NCBI GenBank assembly: GCA_003532515.1
Contig: DOEX01000231.1
Location: forward strand, 1 to 5,437
Reading direction: 5' to 3'
DNA: 5,437 nucleotides
DNA from: Anaerolineaceae bacterium
Lineage (GTDB): Bacteria > Chloroflexota > Anaerolineae > Anaerolineales > Anaerolineaceae
A model generated the notes under the pieces. That model made no database searches and had not been told where the DNA came from. It saw nothing but the letters and a program-made list of their open reading frames with translations. This document shows, piece after piece, positions 1 to 5,121 of this stretch. Numbering within the stretch: position 1 is the first letter of the stretch; the number at the start of each line of letters is the position of its first letter. A program made the translations under genes and the position numbers.

Positions 1-1
1 T

Positions 2-433
2 GGGATGCGCCTGCCTACTGAAGCCGAATGGGAACTGGCAGCCCGCTCGGTCTATGCCAACCTCTATCCCTGGGGGAACGAGGATCCAGACTGCACACTT
101 GCCAACAGCCTTAATGATCTGACCGTCACATCCTGCGTGGGTGATACCACCAGGGTCGGGTCATACCCGTTGGGAAGCAGCGATTATGGCGTGATGGACA
201 TGGCTGGCAATGTTTGGGAATGGGTGGCAGATTATTACTCTGCCGATTACTATGCCGTCAGCCCTACCGAAAATCCGCAGGGTCCGGAAAGCGGCAGTGA
301 ACGCGTTGTGCGTGGCGGTGGCTGGTCGGGCAGTTGGCGCTACCTGCGGACGCCCTCCCGCGCTTACGACCTGCCGTTCTACAGCGGAGCAGATCTGGGT
401 TTTCGCTGTGCCATGGACGTTCCTGAGAACTAA
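2..433 (+). CDS. FGE-sulfatase (SUMF1-like) domain protein, C-terminal part, 5' truncated by window edge
   Basis: The reading frame enters from the left edge and ends at TAA 431-433, so only the last 143 codons are visible. The ATG at 5 is probably an internal Met, because the frame is open to the edge and the residues before RLPTEAEWE belong to the same conserved block. Family signatures in order are RLPTEAEWELAAR, YPWGNE, VGSYPLGSSDYGVMDMAGNVWEW, RVVRGGGWSGSW and GFRCAMD. These are the hallmark blocks of the formylglycine-generating enzyme fold (FGE-sulfatase/SUMF1 family), here from mid-domain to its end. Genuine FGE carries two catalytic cysteines in the segment after the RGGS/W block. 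Here that segment reads GGGWSGSWRYLRTPSRAYDLP with no Cys, so sulfatase-activating oxidase activity is unlikely. Many bacterial proteins with this fold are non-FGE enzymes or C-terminal modules fused to kinase or surface domains. The missing N-terminus would decide which. The fold is confident; the function is not known. Confidence 0.9.
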   Translation, partial: GMRLPTEAEWELAARSVYANLYPWGNEDPDCTLANSLNDLTVTSCVGDTTRVGSYPLGSSDYGVMDMAGNVWEWVADYYSADYYAVSPTENPQGPESGSERVVRGGGWSGSWRYLRTPSRAYDLPFYSGADLGFRCAMDVPEN

Positions 434-461
434 ACTTAGAATTTTGTTGTAACCGAATAGA

Positions 462-492
462 CAGCCGGCCTTAAACAAGCCGGCTGATTTTT
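462..492 (+). terminator. Intrinsic terminator of the FGE-like gene
   Basis: A perfect 8-bp stem is formed by CAGCCGGC (462-469) and GCCGGCTG (479-486) with a 9-nt loop. An A and a run of five T follow at 488-492. It sits 28 bp after the stop codon of the FGE-like gene, as expected for a Rho-independent terminator. Its 3' half recurs at 777-797. Confidence 0.8.
471..492 (+). repeat. Direct repeat, copy A (terminator 3' half)
   Basis: The loop and right arm of the terminator, TTAAAC-A-AGCCGGCTG followed by A and T5, recur at 777-797 with one substitution and one single-base deletion. Spacing between copies is 306 bp. Copy A includes the functional right arm of the hairpin. Confidence 0.65.
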
Positions 493-510
493 AAAGTGAT
501 GCGGACCGTT

Positions 511-539
511 GATCGCGCAGGCGGGTAGCATACCCGTCC
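511..539. repeat. Palindromic repeat element, copy 1
   Basis: GATCG is followed four bases later by the arm GGCGGGT (520-526), a 5-nt loop AGCAT and the arm ACCCGTCC (532-539). The arms form a 7-bp stem that includes one G-T pair. By hand alignment it matches the 29 bp at 687-715 at 23 positions without gaps. The arms are conserved, and most differences lie in the spacer after GATCG and in the loop, as expected for a REP-like palindromic repeat. Confidence 0.6.
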
Positions 540-604
540 TTAGCAGCTCTTAAAGCAGTATTATTCATGAGGGTAGAAGAAAAAGATCAAGGGCAGACTG
601 CCAC

Positions 605-660
605 GACCCTCTGCCAAACAGATCGTCCGATGAATGCCCGCTGCCTGATGGCAAAGGGTC
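605..660. repeat. Inverted repeat with 11 paired bases and a 32-nt loop
   Basis: GACCCTCTGCCA (605-616) pairs with TGGCAAAGGGTC (649-660): six pairs, one C-A mismatch, then five pairs. The 32-nt loop contains ATCG-TC-CGAT, which can form a small inner palindrome. No T-run follows, so it is not a classical terminator. It lies between the two copies of the palindromic element and could be part of a folded RNA or of a repeat unit. Confidence 0.5.
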
Positions 661-686
661 TTCCAGTGACAGAAGAACAAACAGTC

Positions 687-716
687 GATCGTACGGGCGG
701 GTCCCAGACCCGTCCC
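687..716. repeat. Palindromic repeat element, copy 2
   Basis: This is a second copy of the element at 511-539, in the same orientation: GATCG, TACG, the arm GGCGGGT (696-702), loop CCCAG and the arm ACCCGTCC (708-715). An extra G695-C716 pair makes the stem 8 bp, including one G-T pair. Lying 60 bp past the MFS stop, it could also act as a hairpin at the end of the leftward MFS transcript. The T-run after it on that strand is poor, so that role is weakly supported. Confidence 0.6.
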
Positions 717-776
717 AAATCGGTGCTACGAAAAGATTGGATCACACAGAAAATGGTGAGGCTCAGGCTCGCTGCA

Positions 777-797
777 TTAAACCAGCCGGCTGTTTTT
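777..797 (+). repeat. Direct repeat, copy B, overlapping the 3' end of the MFS gene
   Basis: TTAAAC-C-AGCCGGCTG-T5 is a near copy of 471-492. On the minus strand it encodes the last six residues and stop of the MFS protein (K-N-S-R-L-V-stop). No complementary left arm is present before it, so it is not itself a working plus-strand terminator. The core CAGCCGGCTG (783-792) is a perfect 10-bp palindrome. Confidence 0.65.
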
Positions 798-2057
798 ACT
801 CGTACGGTAAATCCAGCCTATACCCAATAAACCAAGGGGTACGATATAAGCTGCAAGTTGGAAAGTGGTCTGAAAGCTATACAAGTCTGCCAGGCGTCCT
901 GCCACCGGCACTGCCAGGGAAGTGCCAACGAAGTTAACAGACAGAAAAATACCATTGATGAACGCCCTGTCTGCCGTAAAGGATTCCTGCACCAGTGCCA
1001 TCAGAACAGGCAAAGCTGCGATTTCAAAAAAGCCAATCGACAGAAGGAGAGGTATCTGCAACCAGTTATCGATACGCAGGAAAATCATCATAGATGAAAA
1101 AAGCGCAATTGTGATGATTGCCAATATTTTTATCCGGCTGAATTTATCACTCAAATTTCCAACAACTTGAGAGCCGAACACTCCGGCGATAAAAATCAAG
1201 GTCATCCCAGCCCCCGAGACCCAGGTGGTGGCACCTCTTTCACGTAAGAATGCCGGAAAATAGGTTGAGAGCATTGCTGTCATCATTGCCCGGGTGATAA
1301 CGATAAAAACAATAGGCAGCATAACTTTCAAGATCCTGCTCCAATCCTTGGGTATGCTTTTTTGTGTTCTTAGTCCCGTTGCGCTGGTATCGGCACCCTT
1401 TAAACCAAACCAGATAATCACTGAAACAATCGCCCCAATAATTGCCAGGATCGGCAACCCCGACAGTCCAATAAGATCATAGGCTGAAACTAAAACAAGT
1501 GTGCCCAATGCGTAACCCAGAGTACCGGCATTGACCCAAAAACTCATCCCTTTCCCCAACTTTTTGCCAGCATGTTTACTGTTTAATGCCGGTCCAATAG
1601 CATGTAGTGAGGCTGAGCTCAATCCGGCCAAAACCAGCATTGCCATCATGATCACAGGCGATGAGCTCAAGCCAAGCAAGGTCATAACCATGCCGGTGAT
1701 AAAGGGGGTCAGGCTGATCAGGATTTTTAAGTTGCGGCGATCTGCAAGGGAACCAATAACCGGTTGTAAAAGTGAAGGTAACGAATAAAACAACGTCAAC
1801 GAGCCCCCACCCAGGTTAGTGAGACTAAACTTTTCTATCAAAATTGGCAGCAGTGGTGGTAAAAAACCGGAGTACAGATCGTGCATGCCGTGAGCAAGGG
1901 CAATTGAGCCAACATAACGCGAGCTAAAATCTTTAGTCTCCGGTTCTGAGTCGGATAACAGATTGCTCTTGTCCGGCAGTGTCACATTATTTTCATGGTT
2001 TATATTCACTCGGGCAATTGTATCAAGCAATACAAAGAATGAGTCAAAATAACTCAT
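777..2057 (-). CDS. MFS transporter, Fsr (fosmidomycin resistance)-like, 426 aa
   Basis: This is a major facilitator superfamily membrane protein with about 12 hydrophobic segments from residue 48 to 416. Near TM1 it reads IALAHGMHDLYSGFLPPLLPILIEKF (52-77), then SLPSLLQPVIGSLADRR (92-108). This pattern is typical of Fsr-type efflux proteins. The MFS loop 2-3 motif is G102-SLADRR, its second-half counterpart is G300-NLSDKFSR, and GRLADLY follows at 387-393. The family moves small molecules by proton antiport, and fosmidomycin is the known substrate of E. coli Fsr. The substrate here is unknown. The first 45 or so residues are hydrophilic and precede TM1. The ATG at 2057 has no recognisable Shine-Dalgarno sequence, so the start is uncertain, although an in-frame stop lies 39 bp further upstream. 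The gene is divergent from the SPFH gene and convergent with the FGE-like gene, so it is transcribed alone. Its C-terminus overlaps a direct repeat. Confidence 0.88.
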   Translation of the reverse strand: MSYFDSFFVLLDTIARVNINHENNVTLPDKSNLLSDSEPETKDFSSRYVGSIALAHGMHDLYSGFLPPLLPILIEKFSLTNLGGGSLTLFYSLPSLLQPVIGSLADRRNLKILISLTPFITGMVMTLLGLSSSPVIMMAMLVLAGLSSASLHAIGPALNSKHAGKKLGKGMSFWVNAGTLGYALGTLVLVSAYDLIGLSGLPILAIIGAIVSVIIWFGLKGADTSATGLRTQKSIPKDWSRILKVMLPIVFIVITRAMMTAMLSTYFPAFLRERGATTWVSGAGMTLIFIAGVFGSQVVGNLSDKFSRIKILAIITIALFSSMMIFLRIDNWLQIPLLLSIGFFEIAALPVLMALVQESFTADRAFINGIFLSVNFVGTSLAVPVAGRLADLYSFQTTFQLAAYIVPLGLLGIGWIYRTSKNSRLV

Positions 2058-2090
2058 ATACTGGCGGTTGGTCGGTCTAAAGATGCAATC

Positions 2091-2109
2091 ACCTTAGATT
2101 ATCTATGGT
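2091..2109. promoter_or_regulatory. 19-bp dyad in the divergent promoter region, candidate operator
   Basis: ACCTTAGATTATCTATGGT is an inverted repeat around T2100. Eight of nine symmetric pairs match; only T2094/T2106 fails. It lies in the 97-bp space between the MFS and SPFH start codons, 33 bp from the MFS ATG and 45 bp from the SPFH ATG. This is a usual place for a dimeric regulator to control both. No regulator gene is visible next to it. AT-rich dyads arise by chance fairly easily, so this is a candidate only. Confidence 0.4.
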
Positions 2110-2154
2110 ACTATCGGCAGTTTTCTGTTCTAATAAGATGGAAAGAGGTGAACT

Positions 2155-3018
2155 ATGTTCGACGGAAACTTTACAAATTCAAATGCATCAGGAAATAATC
2201 GTTTTAAAGGCTTCAAGGGAGGAAAAAAGCTCTTCATTGGGATGATCATCGCCCTGGCTTTATTCATCCTGCTAACAGCCACTCTCTATGAAGTTCCAGC
2301 AGGGAATATCGGTGTTGTCACTCGTTTTGGCGCGGTAAACCGGGTTGCCTACTCCGGCATCAACGTAAAGATACCCTTTGTTGAGAAAGCAGTCATGCTC
2401 AGCGTCCGCACGCAAAAGGATGAGGTCCAGGCAACCGCTATGTCTGAGAACCTGCAGGTGGTTACATCGCTAATCGCTGTCAACTATCATTTGGATGGCA
2501 GCCATGCGAAAGAGGTTTATCAAAACCTTGGTGTCAATTACGCTGACATCATTGTCGCACCAGCCATTCAGAATACATTCAAAGCTGTGACTGCCAAGTT
2601 TACGGCTGAAGAACTGATCACCAAGCGCGATGAAGTTCGTTTTCAAGCTGAGGTGGAATTGACCAAGCAGCTGGAGCCTTATTTCATCGTGGTCGAGAAT
2701 TTCAACATCGTCAACTTTGATTTCTCAGAAGAGTATCAAAATGCGATTGAAACTAAACAGGTAGCGCAACAGCAGGTTGAAACTTCCAAGCAAAAGCTTG
2801 CGCAGGCGGAGATTGATGCCCAGACTGTGATCGCCCAGGCTCAAGGTCAGGCGGACGCTCAGAAAGCGCTTGCAGACACTGGCGCTTTGACGGACGAATA
2901 CCTGCAATACCTTTTCCTGACGAAGTGGAATGGCATTCTGCCCCAGGTGATGACCAGCGGAAGTGATTCGATGATTGATGTATCCCGCTTTATGACCTTC
3001 CCACAGCAGGAACCGTAA
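2155..3018 (+). CDS. Prohibitin-type SPFH/Band 7 membrane protein, 287 aa
   Basis: This is a membrane scaffold of the SPFH (stomatin/prohibitin/flotillin/HflK-C) family. Members form large rings at the membrane and are linked to membrane-domain organisation and control of FtsH-type proteases. The N-terminal 25 residues are polar and rich in Gly, Asn and Lys, followed by one membrane anchor (about 26-44). The SPFH domain begins at YEVPAGNIGVVTRFGAVNR (45-63), continues through GINVKIPFVEKAVMLSVRTQKDEVQA, and runs to about 200. A charged, Gln/Ala-rich probable coiled coil follows (about 192-242). The end, EYLQYLFLTKWNGILPQVM, matches the C-terminal pattern of bacterial prohibitin homologues, which favours prohibitin over HflC. 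Length is normal. The start is supported by AGAGGTG at 2144-2150, 4 bp before ATG. No adjacent protease or HflK partner is seen. No clear terminator follows. Confidence 0.92.
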   Translation: MFDGNFTNSNASGNNRFKGFKGGKKLFIGMIIALALFILLTATLYEVPAGNIGVVTRFGAVNRVAYSGINVKIPFVEKAVMLSVRTQKDEVQATAMSENLQVVTSLIAVNYHLDGSHAKEVYQNLGVNYADIIVAPAIQNTFKAVTAKFTAEELITKRDEVRFQAEVELTKQLEPYFIVVENFNIVNFDFSEEYQNAIETKQVAQQQVETSKQKLAQAEIDAQTVIAQAQGQADAQKALADTGALTDEYLQYLFLTKWNGILPQVMTSGSDSMIDVSRFMTFPQQEP

Positions 3019-3032
3019 CACCTCGACAAGGA

Positions 3033-3061
3033 ATGGAAAGCAAGCCAGATGATTGTATAAT
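3033..3061 (+). promoter_or_regulatory. Candidate sigma-70-type promoter for the SRPBCC-GlsB operon
   Basis: TATAAT at 3056-3061 is an exact -10 consensus. With a 17-bp spacer the -35 would be ATGGAA (3033-3038), only 3 of 6 matches to TTGACA. A start near 3068 would give a leader of about 58 nt before the ATG at 3126. The leader holds ATTAAT-CACCT-ATTAAT (3075-3091), a small symmetric element. The position supports separate transcription from the upstream SPFH gene. Confidence 0.45.
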
Positions 3062-3125
3062 TAGAGCAGGTTAAATTAATCACCTATTAATAAACAAAGT
3101 TAGTATTAGTTTAGAAGGAGCAATA

Positions 3126-3578
3126 ATGTCAAAATTTGAAAGAGAAGTGGAAATCGATGCCCCGGTCCAGAACGCCTGGCTGGTGCTCACCGATGCCGCA
3201 CAGTGGCCCAAATGGTTTCCGTTTGTGCACAGCGTCTCAAACGTACGCCCGCTCGCTGAAGGCGTAGTGATCAACTGGAACAGTGGTGATAAAGATGGCA
3301 CCGCCACCATCACCAAGTTTGTCCCTGAAAAAGAGCTGGAAATCCTAACCGATCTTGAAGGCGATGAAGATACACACAAATTCACCCTGCGCAGCAGTGG
3401 TGGCTTCTTTGGTCTCAAGGACGATGAGGTCAAAGTTGAATACAAGCTCGACACCATGACTGGTGGCGGTATCGTCGGTCGTTTTATTACCAGTGGCAAT
3501 CCACGCGATATGCTTCGTGTCAAGAACGCTACCAACACTTTGCGCAGACTGATTGAAGCGCAATTTCCACACGCTTAG
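3126..3578 (+). CDS. SRPBCC (START/polyketide cyclase-like) family protein, 150 aa
   Basis: This is a small soluble protein of the SRPBCC superfamily, whose helix-grip fold makes a deep hydrophobic pocket for lipids or other small ligands. The N-terminus EREVEIDAPVQNAWLVLTDAAQWPKWFPFVHSV (5-37) is the classic first strand plus helix pair, with IDAP, W18 and the WPKW block. Beta strands follow (44-111), with a C-terminal amphipathic helix (about 126-147) that ends in TLRRLIEAQF. There is no signal peptide or membrane segment. Length is typical. The start is supported by AAGGAG at 3115-3120, 5 bp before ATG. The stop is 19 bp from the next start, so it is very probably co-transcribed with the small membrane protein. 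The ligand is unknown. A role at the envelope is only a guess from the partner gene. Confidence 0.88.
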   Translation: MSKFEREVEIDAPVQNAWLVLTDAAQWPKWFPFVHSVSNVRPLAEGVVINWNSGDKDGTATITKFVPEKELEILTDLEGDEDTHKFTLRSSGGFFGLKDDEVKVEYKLDTMTGGGIVGRFITSGNPRDMLRVKNATNTLRRLIEAQFPHA

Positions 3579-3597
3579 TTAACAAGGAGAATTAACA

Positions 3598-3852
3598 ATG
3601 GGTTTATTTACATCAATTATCGTCGGTCTTTTAGCCGGTATGGCAGCTTCCTGGCTGATTAAAACCAACCACAAATGGTATATGGATATCCTGATCGGTA
3701 TCGCCGGCAGCATCCTGGGTGGATGGATAACCAGTCTGGTCTTAGGCACAAACCTTGTGACCGGCTTCAACCTTACTACTCTGCTGGTTTCTGTTGGCGG
3801 CGCCGTGCTGGTTCTGTTGATCTACAACTGGTTTACGAGTCGTAAGAAATAA
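3598..3852 (+). CDS. GlsB/YeaQ/YmgE-type small membrane protein (transglycosylase-associated family), 84 aa
   Basis: This tiny integral membrane protein has three hydrophobic segments (about 3-21, 29-50, 60-78) and a basic tail SRKK. Gly-rich helices such as IIVGLLAGMAASWL and DILIGIAGSILGGWI are characteristic of the family known as transglycosylase-associated proteins, including E. coli YeaQ and YmgE and enterococcal GlsB. Several members are linked to general stress. Despite the family name, no catalytic activity is established, and none can be read from this sequence. The start is supported by AAGGAG (3584-3589) 8 bp upstream. It is the second gene of a probable two-gene operon with the SRPBCC gene and is followed after 13 bp by a strong terminator. 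Confidence 0.87.
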   Translation: MGLFTSIIVGLLAGMAASWLIKTNHKWYMDILIGIAGSILGGWITSLVLGTNLVTGFNLTTLLVSVGGAVLVLLIYNWFTSRKK

Positions 3853-3865
3853 GCATCGCTTTATG

Positions 3866-3894
3866 AAAAGGTCGGCTTAACGCCGACCTTTTTT
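3866..3894 (+). terminator. Strong intrinsic terminator of the SRPBCC-GlsB operon
   Basis: An 11-bp perfect stem forms between AAAAGGTCGGC (3866-3876) and GCCGACCTTTT (3882-3892) with a 5-nt loop TTAAC. A T-run at 3889-3894 overlaps the end of the stem. The A-run in front and T-run behind could also allow termination from the opposite strand, but there is no leftward gene nearby to need it. Confidence 0.9.
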
Positions 3895-3921
3895 ATATAA
3901 AACTGTTTTTTTTCAACACTA

Positions 3922-4953
3922 ATGGTAAAGAAGTTAACAATTATCCAAAAAGCAAGTATATTCGCTATCCTGGCAGCAGCCCTATATGCGCTGAACATGC
4001 CTTTCGCCAAGCTATTGCTGGCAGAAGTGCCTCCCCTTACGCTATCAGCATTCCTCTACCTTGGTGCCGGATTGGGTATGCTGCTTTTGCGTCTTTTCAG
4101 CAACCGCACCAAGAAAGAAAAAATCTCCCCAATTGAACCAGAAGAGAGACCTTTCATTATTGGAATGATCTTATTGGATATTCTTGCCCCAGCCTTGCTG
4201 ATGTTTGGCTTACGCAGCACTGCAGCAGCCAACGCCTCGCTGCTCAACAATTTCGAAATCGTTGGGACATCTCTGATAGCTCTGATGGTTTTTAAGGAAA
4301 GCATCTCTCCCAAGCTATGGATAGCAATCACATTGGTGACAGTCTCAAGCATTTTGCTCTCCTTGGACACCAGCGCAGCTTTCCGTTTTTCCACTGGGTC
4401 GCTCCTCGTGTTAGGAGCCAGCCTTGCATGGGGGTTAGAAAACAACTTCACACGACGCCTCTCCAACCGAAGTAGTTCTGATATTGTCATCCTCAAGGGT
4501 CTTGGGTCCGGGTTAGGTTCATTACTGCTGGCAATTGCCACCCGGGAAGCCTTCCCTCAGCTTTGGCTGATCCCTGTCACGCTAGTGCTGGGGTTCGTCG
4601 CCTATGGTTTGAGTATTAATTATTACGTCAAGGCACAAAAGGAATTGGGAGCAGCCAAGACCAGCACTTACTACGCTTTTGCACCATTCATTGGCGTTGC
4701 TTTTTCTTTATTGTTATTTCCTGGAAAGCCCAATCTGAGCTTTTGGTTAGGTTTGATTCTCATGGGTGTTGCCACCTGGTTCCTGATCAACGATTCGATC
4801 GGGGTTCAACACACACACGAACATACCCATCAACATTTGGTCACCCGTATGACAGCTCAGGGACCCAAAGAAGTCGCTGAGACCTATACCCATTCCCATT
4901 TTCATGCCCATGAAAACGAATCTGAAGAATATCACGAACATCCCCATTCCTGA
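3922..4953 (+). CDS. EamA/DMT family transporter with histidine-rich C-terminal tail, 343 aa
   Basis: This is a drug/metabolite transporter superfamily protein with ten expected TM helices in two EamA repeats (about 12-148 and 158-290). Repeat 1 ends in NASLLNNFEIVGTSLIALMVFKE (104-126), the typical EamA pattern. Repeat 2 has WGLENNFTRRLSNRSSSDIVILKG (170-193) and KELGAAKTSTYYAFAPFIGV (240-259), which marks a DMT subgroup that often has His-rich tails. Residues 297-343 are cytosolic or periplasmic and hold 12 His, in two clusters at 297-305 (HTHEHTHQH) and 324-342 (HSHFHAH, HEHPH), separated by a polar linker. This suggests binding of a divalent metal such as zinc or nickel; the transported substrate is unknown. 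The ATG at 3922 has no Shine-Dalgarno sequence and is only 27 bp past the preceding terminator. The hydrophobic segment begins at about residue 12, so this start gives a sensible N-terminus. Confidence 0.88.
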   Translation: MVKKLTIIQKASIFAILAAALYALNMPFAKLLLAEVPPLTLSAFLYLGAGLGMLLLRLFSNRTKKEKISPIEPEERPFIIGMILLDILAPALLMFGLRSTAAANASLLNNFEIVGTSLIALMVFKESISPKLWIAITLVTVSSILLSLDTSAAFRFSTGSLLVLGASLAWGLENNFTRRLSNRSSSDIVILKGLGSGLGSLLLAIATREAFPQLWLIPVTLVLGFVAYGLSINYYVKAQKELGAAKTSTYYAFAPFIGVAFSLLLFPGKPNLSFWLGLILMGVATWFLINDSIGVQHTHEHTHQHLVTRMTAQGPKEVAETYTHSHFHAHENESEEYHEHPHS

Positions 4954-5121
4954 ATTACCATACTGACCCTTGTTATTGATTCAGGTACGGCATTATCGAG
5001 TAATACTATCGTTCCCACAACACGATTAGAAACCACAATATCCTCAAAATGGATTAAAATCACCTCATAGAATCTCGCATTCATTGGTCTTCACATTCAT
5101 CAAAGAAATGGTAGGTTTCTT

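Larger units (their letters stand above)
493..776. other. Gene-free stretch between convergent genes, rich in inverted repeats
   Basis: Together with 434-492 this makes 343 bp between the convergent FGE-like and MFS genes. I see no convincing coding sequence, tRNA or CRISPR structure. The stretch holds two copies of a palindromic element (511-539 and 687-716), a long inverted repeat (605-616 with 649-660), a GGCAG-A-CTGCC palindrome (592-602) and a small TCTTC/GAAGA inverted repeat (659-663 with 672-676). GATCG occurs three times (511, 621, 687). This fits a repeat-element landing zone or a structured transcript. The sequence alone does not separate these options. Confidence 0.6.

Noticed and set aside
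161..478. Minus-strand open frame opposite the FGE-like gene
   Set aside because: The plus frame carries clear family motifs. This frame is its antisense shadow and would also read through the terminator.
511..716. A CRISPR array
   Set aside because: There are only two diverged repeat copies 147 bp apart with no regular spacers, so it does not fit.
783..797. CAGCCGGCTG plus T-run as a second working terminator
   Set aside because: The perfect palindrome has no loop and no left arm before it, so it is better explained as a partial copy of the 462-492 terminator.
567..830. Plus-strand open frame of 87 codons in the gene-free stretch
   Set aside because: It has no good ribosome site, reads across both inverted repeats and into the antisense of the MFS gene, and its protein has no recognisable pattern.
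3023..3028. TCGACA as the -35 box for the SRPBCC operon
   Set aside because: It matches the consensus well, but it is 27 bp from the -10 at 3056, too far for a sigma-70 promoter.
4747..4947. Minus-strand Met/Gly/Phe-rich open frame
   Set aside because: It is the antisense of the His-rich tail (CAT/CAC read as ATG/GTG), not a gene.
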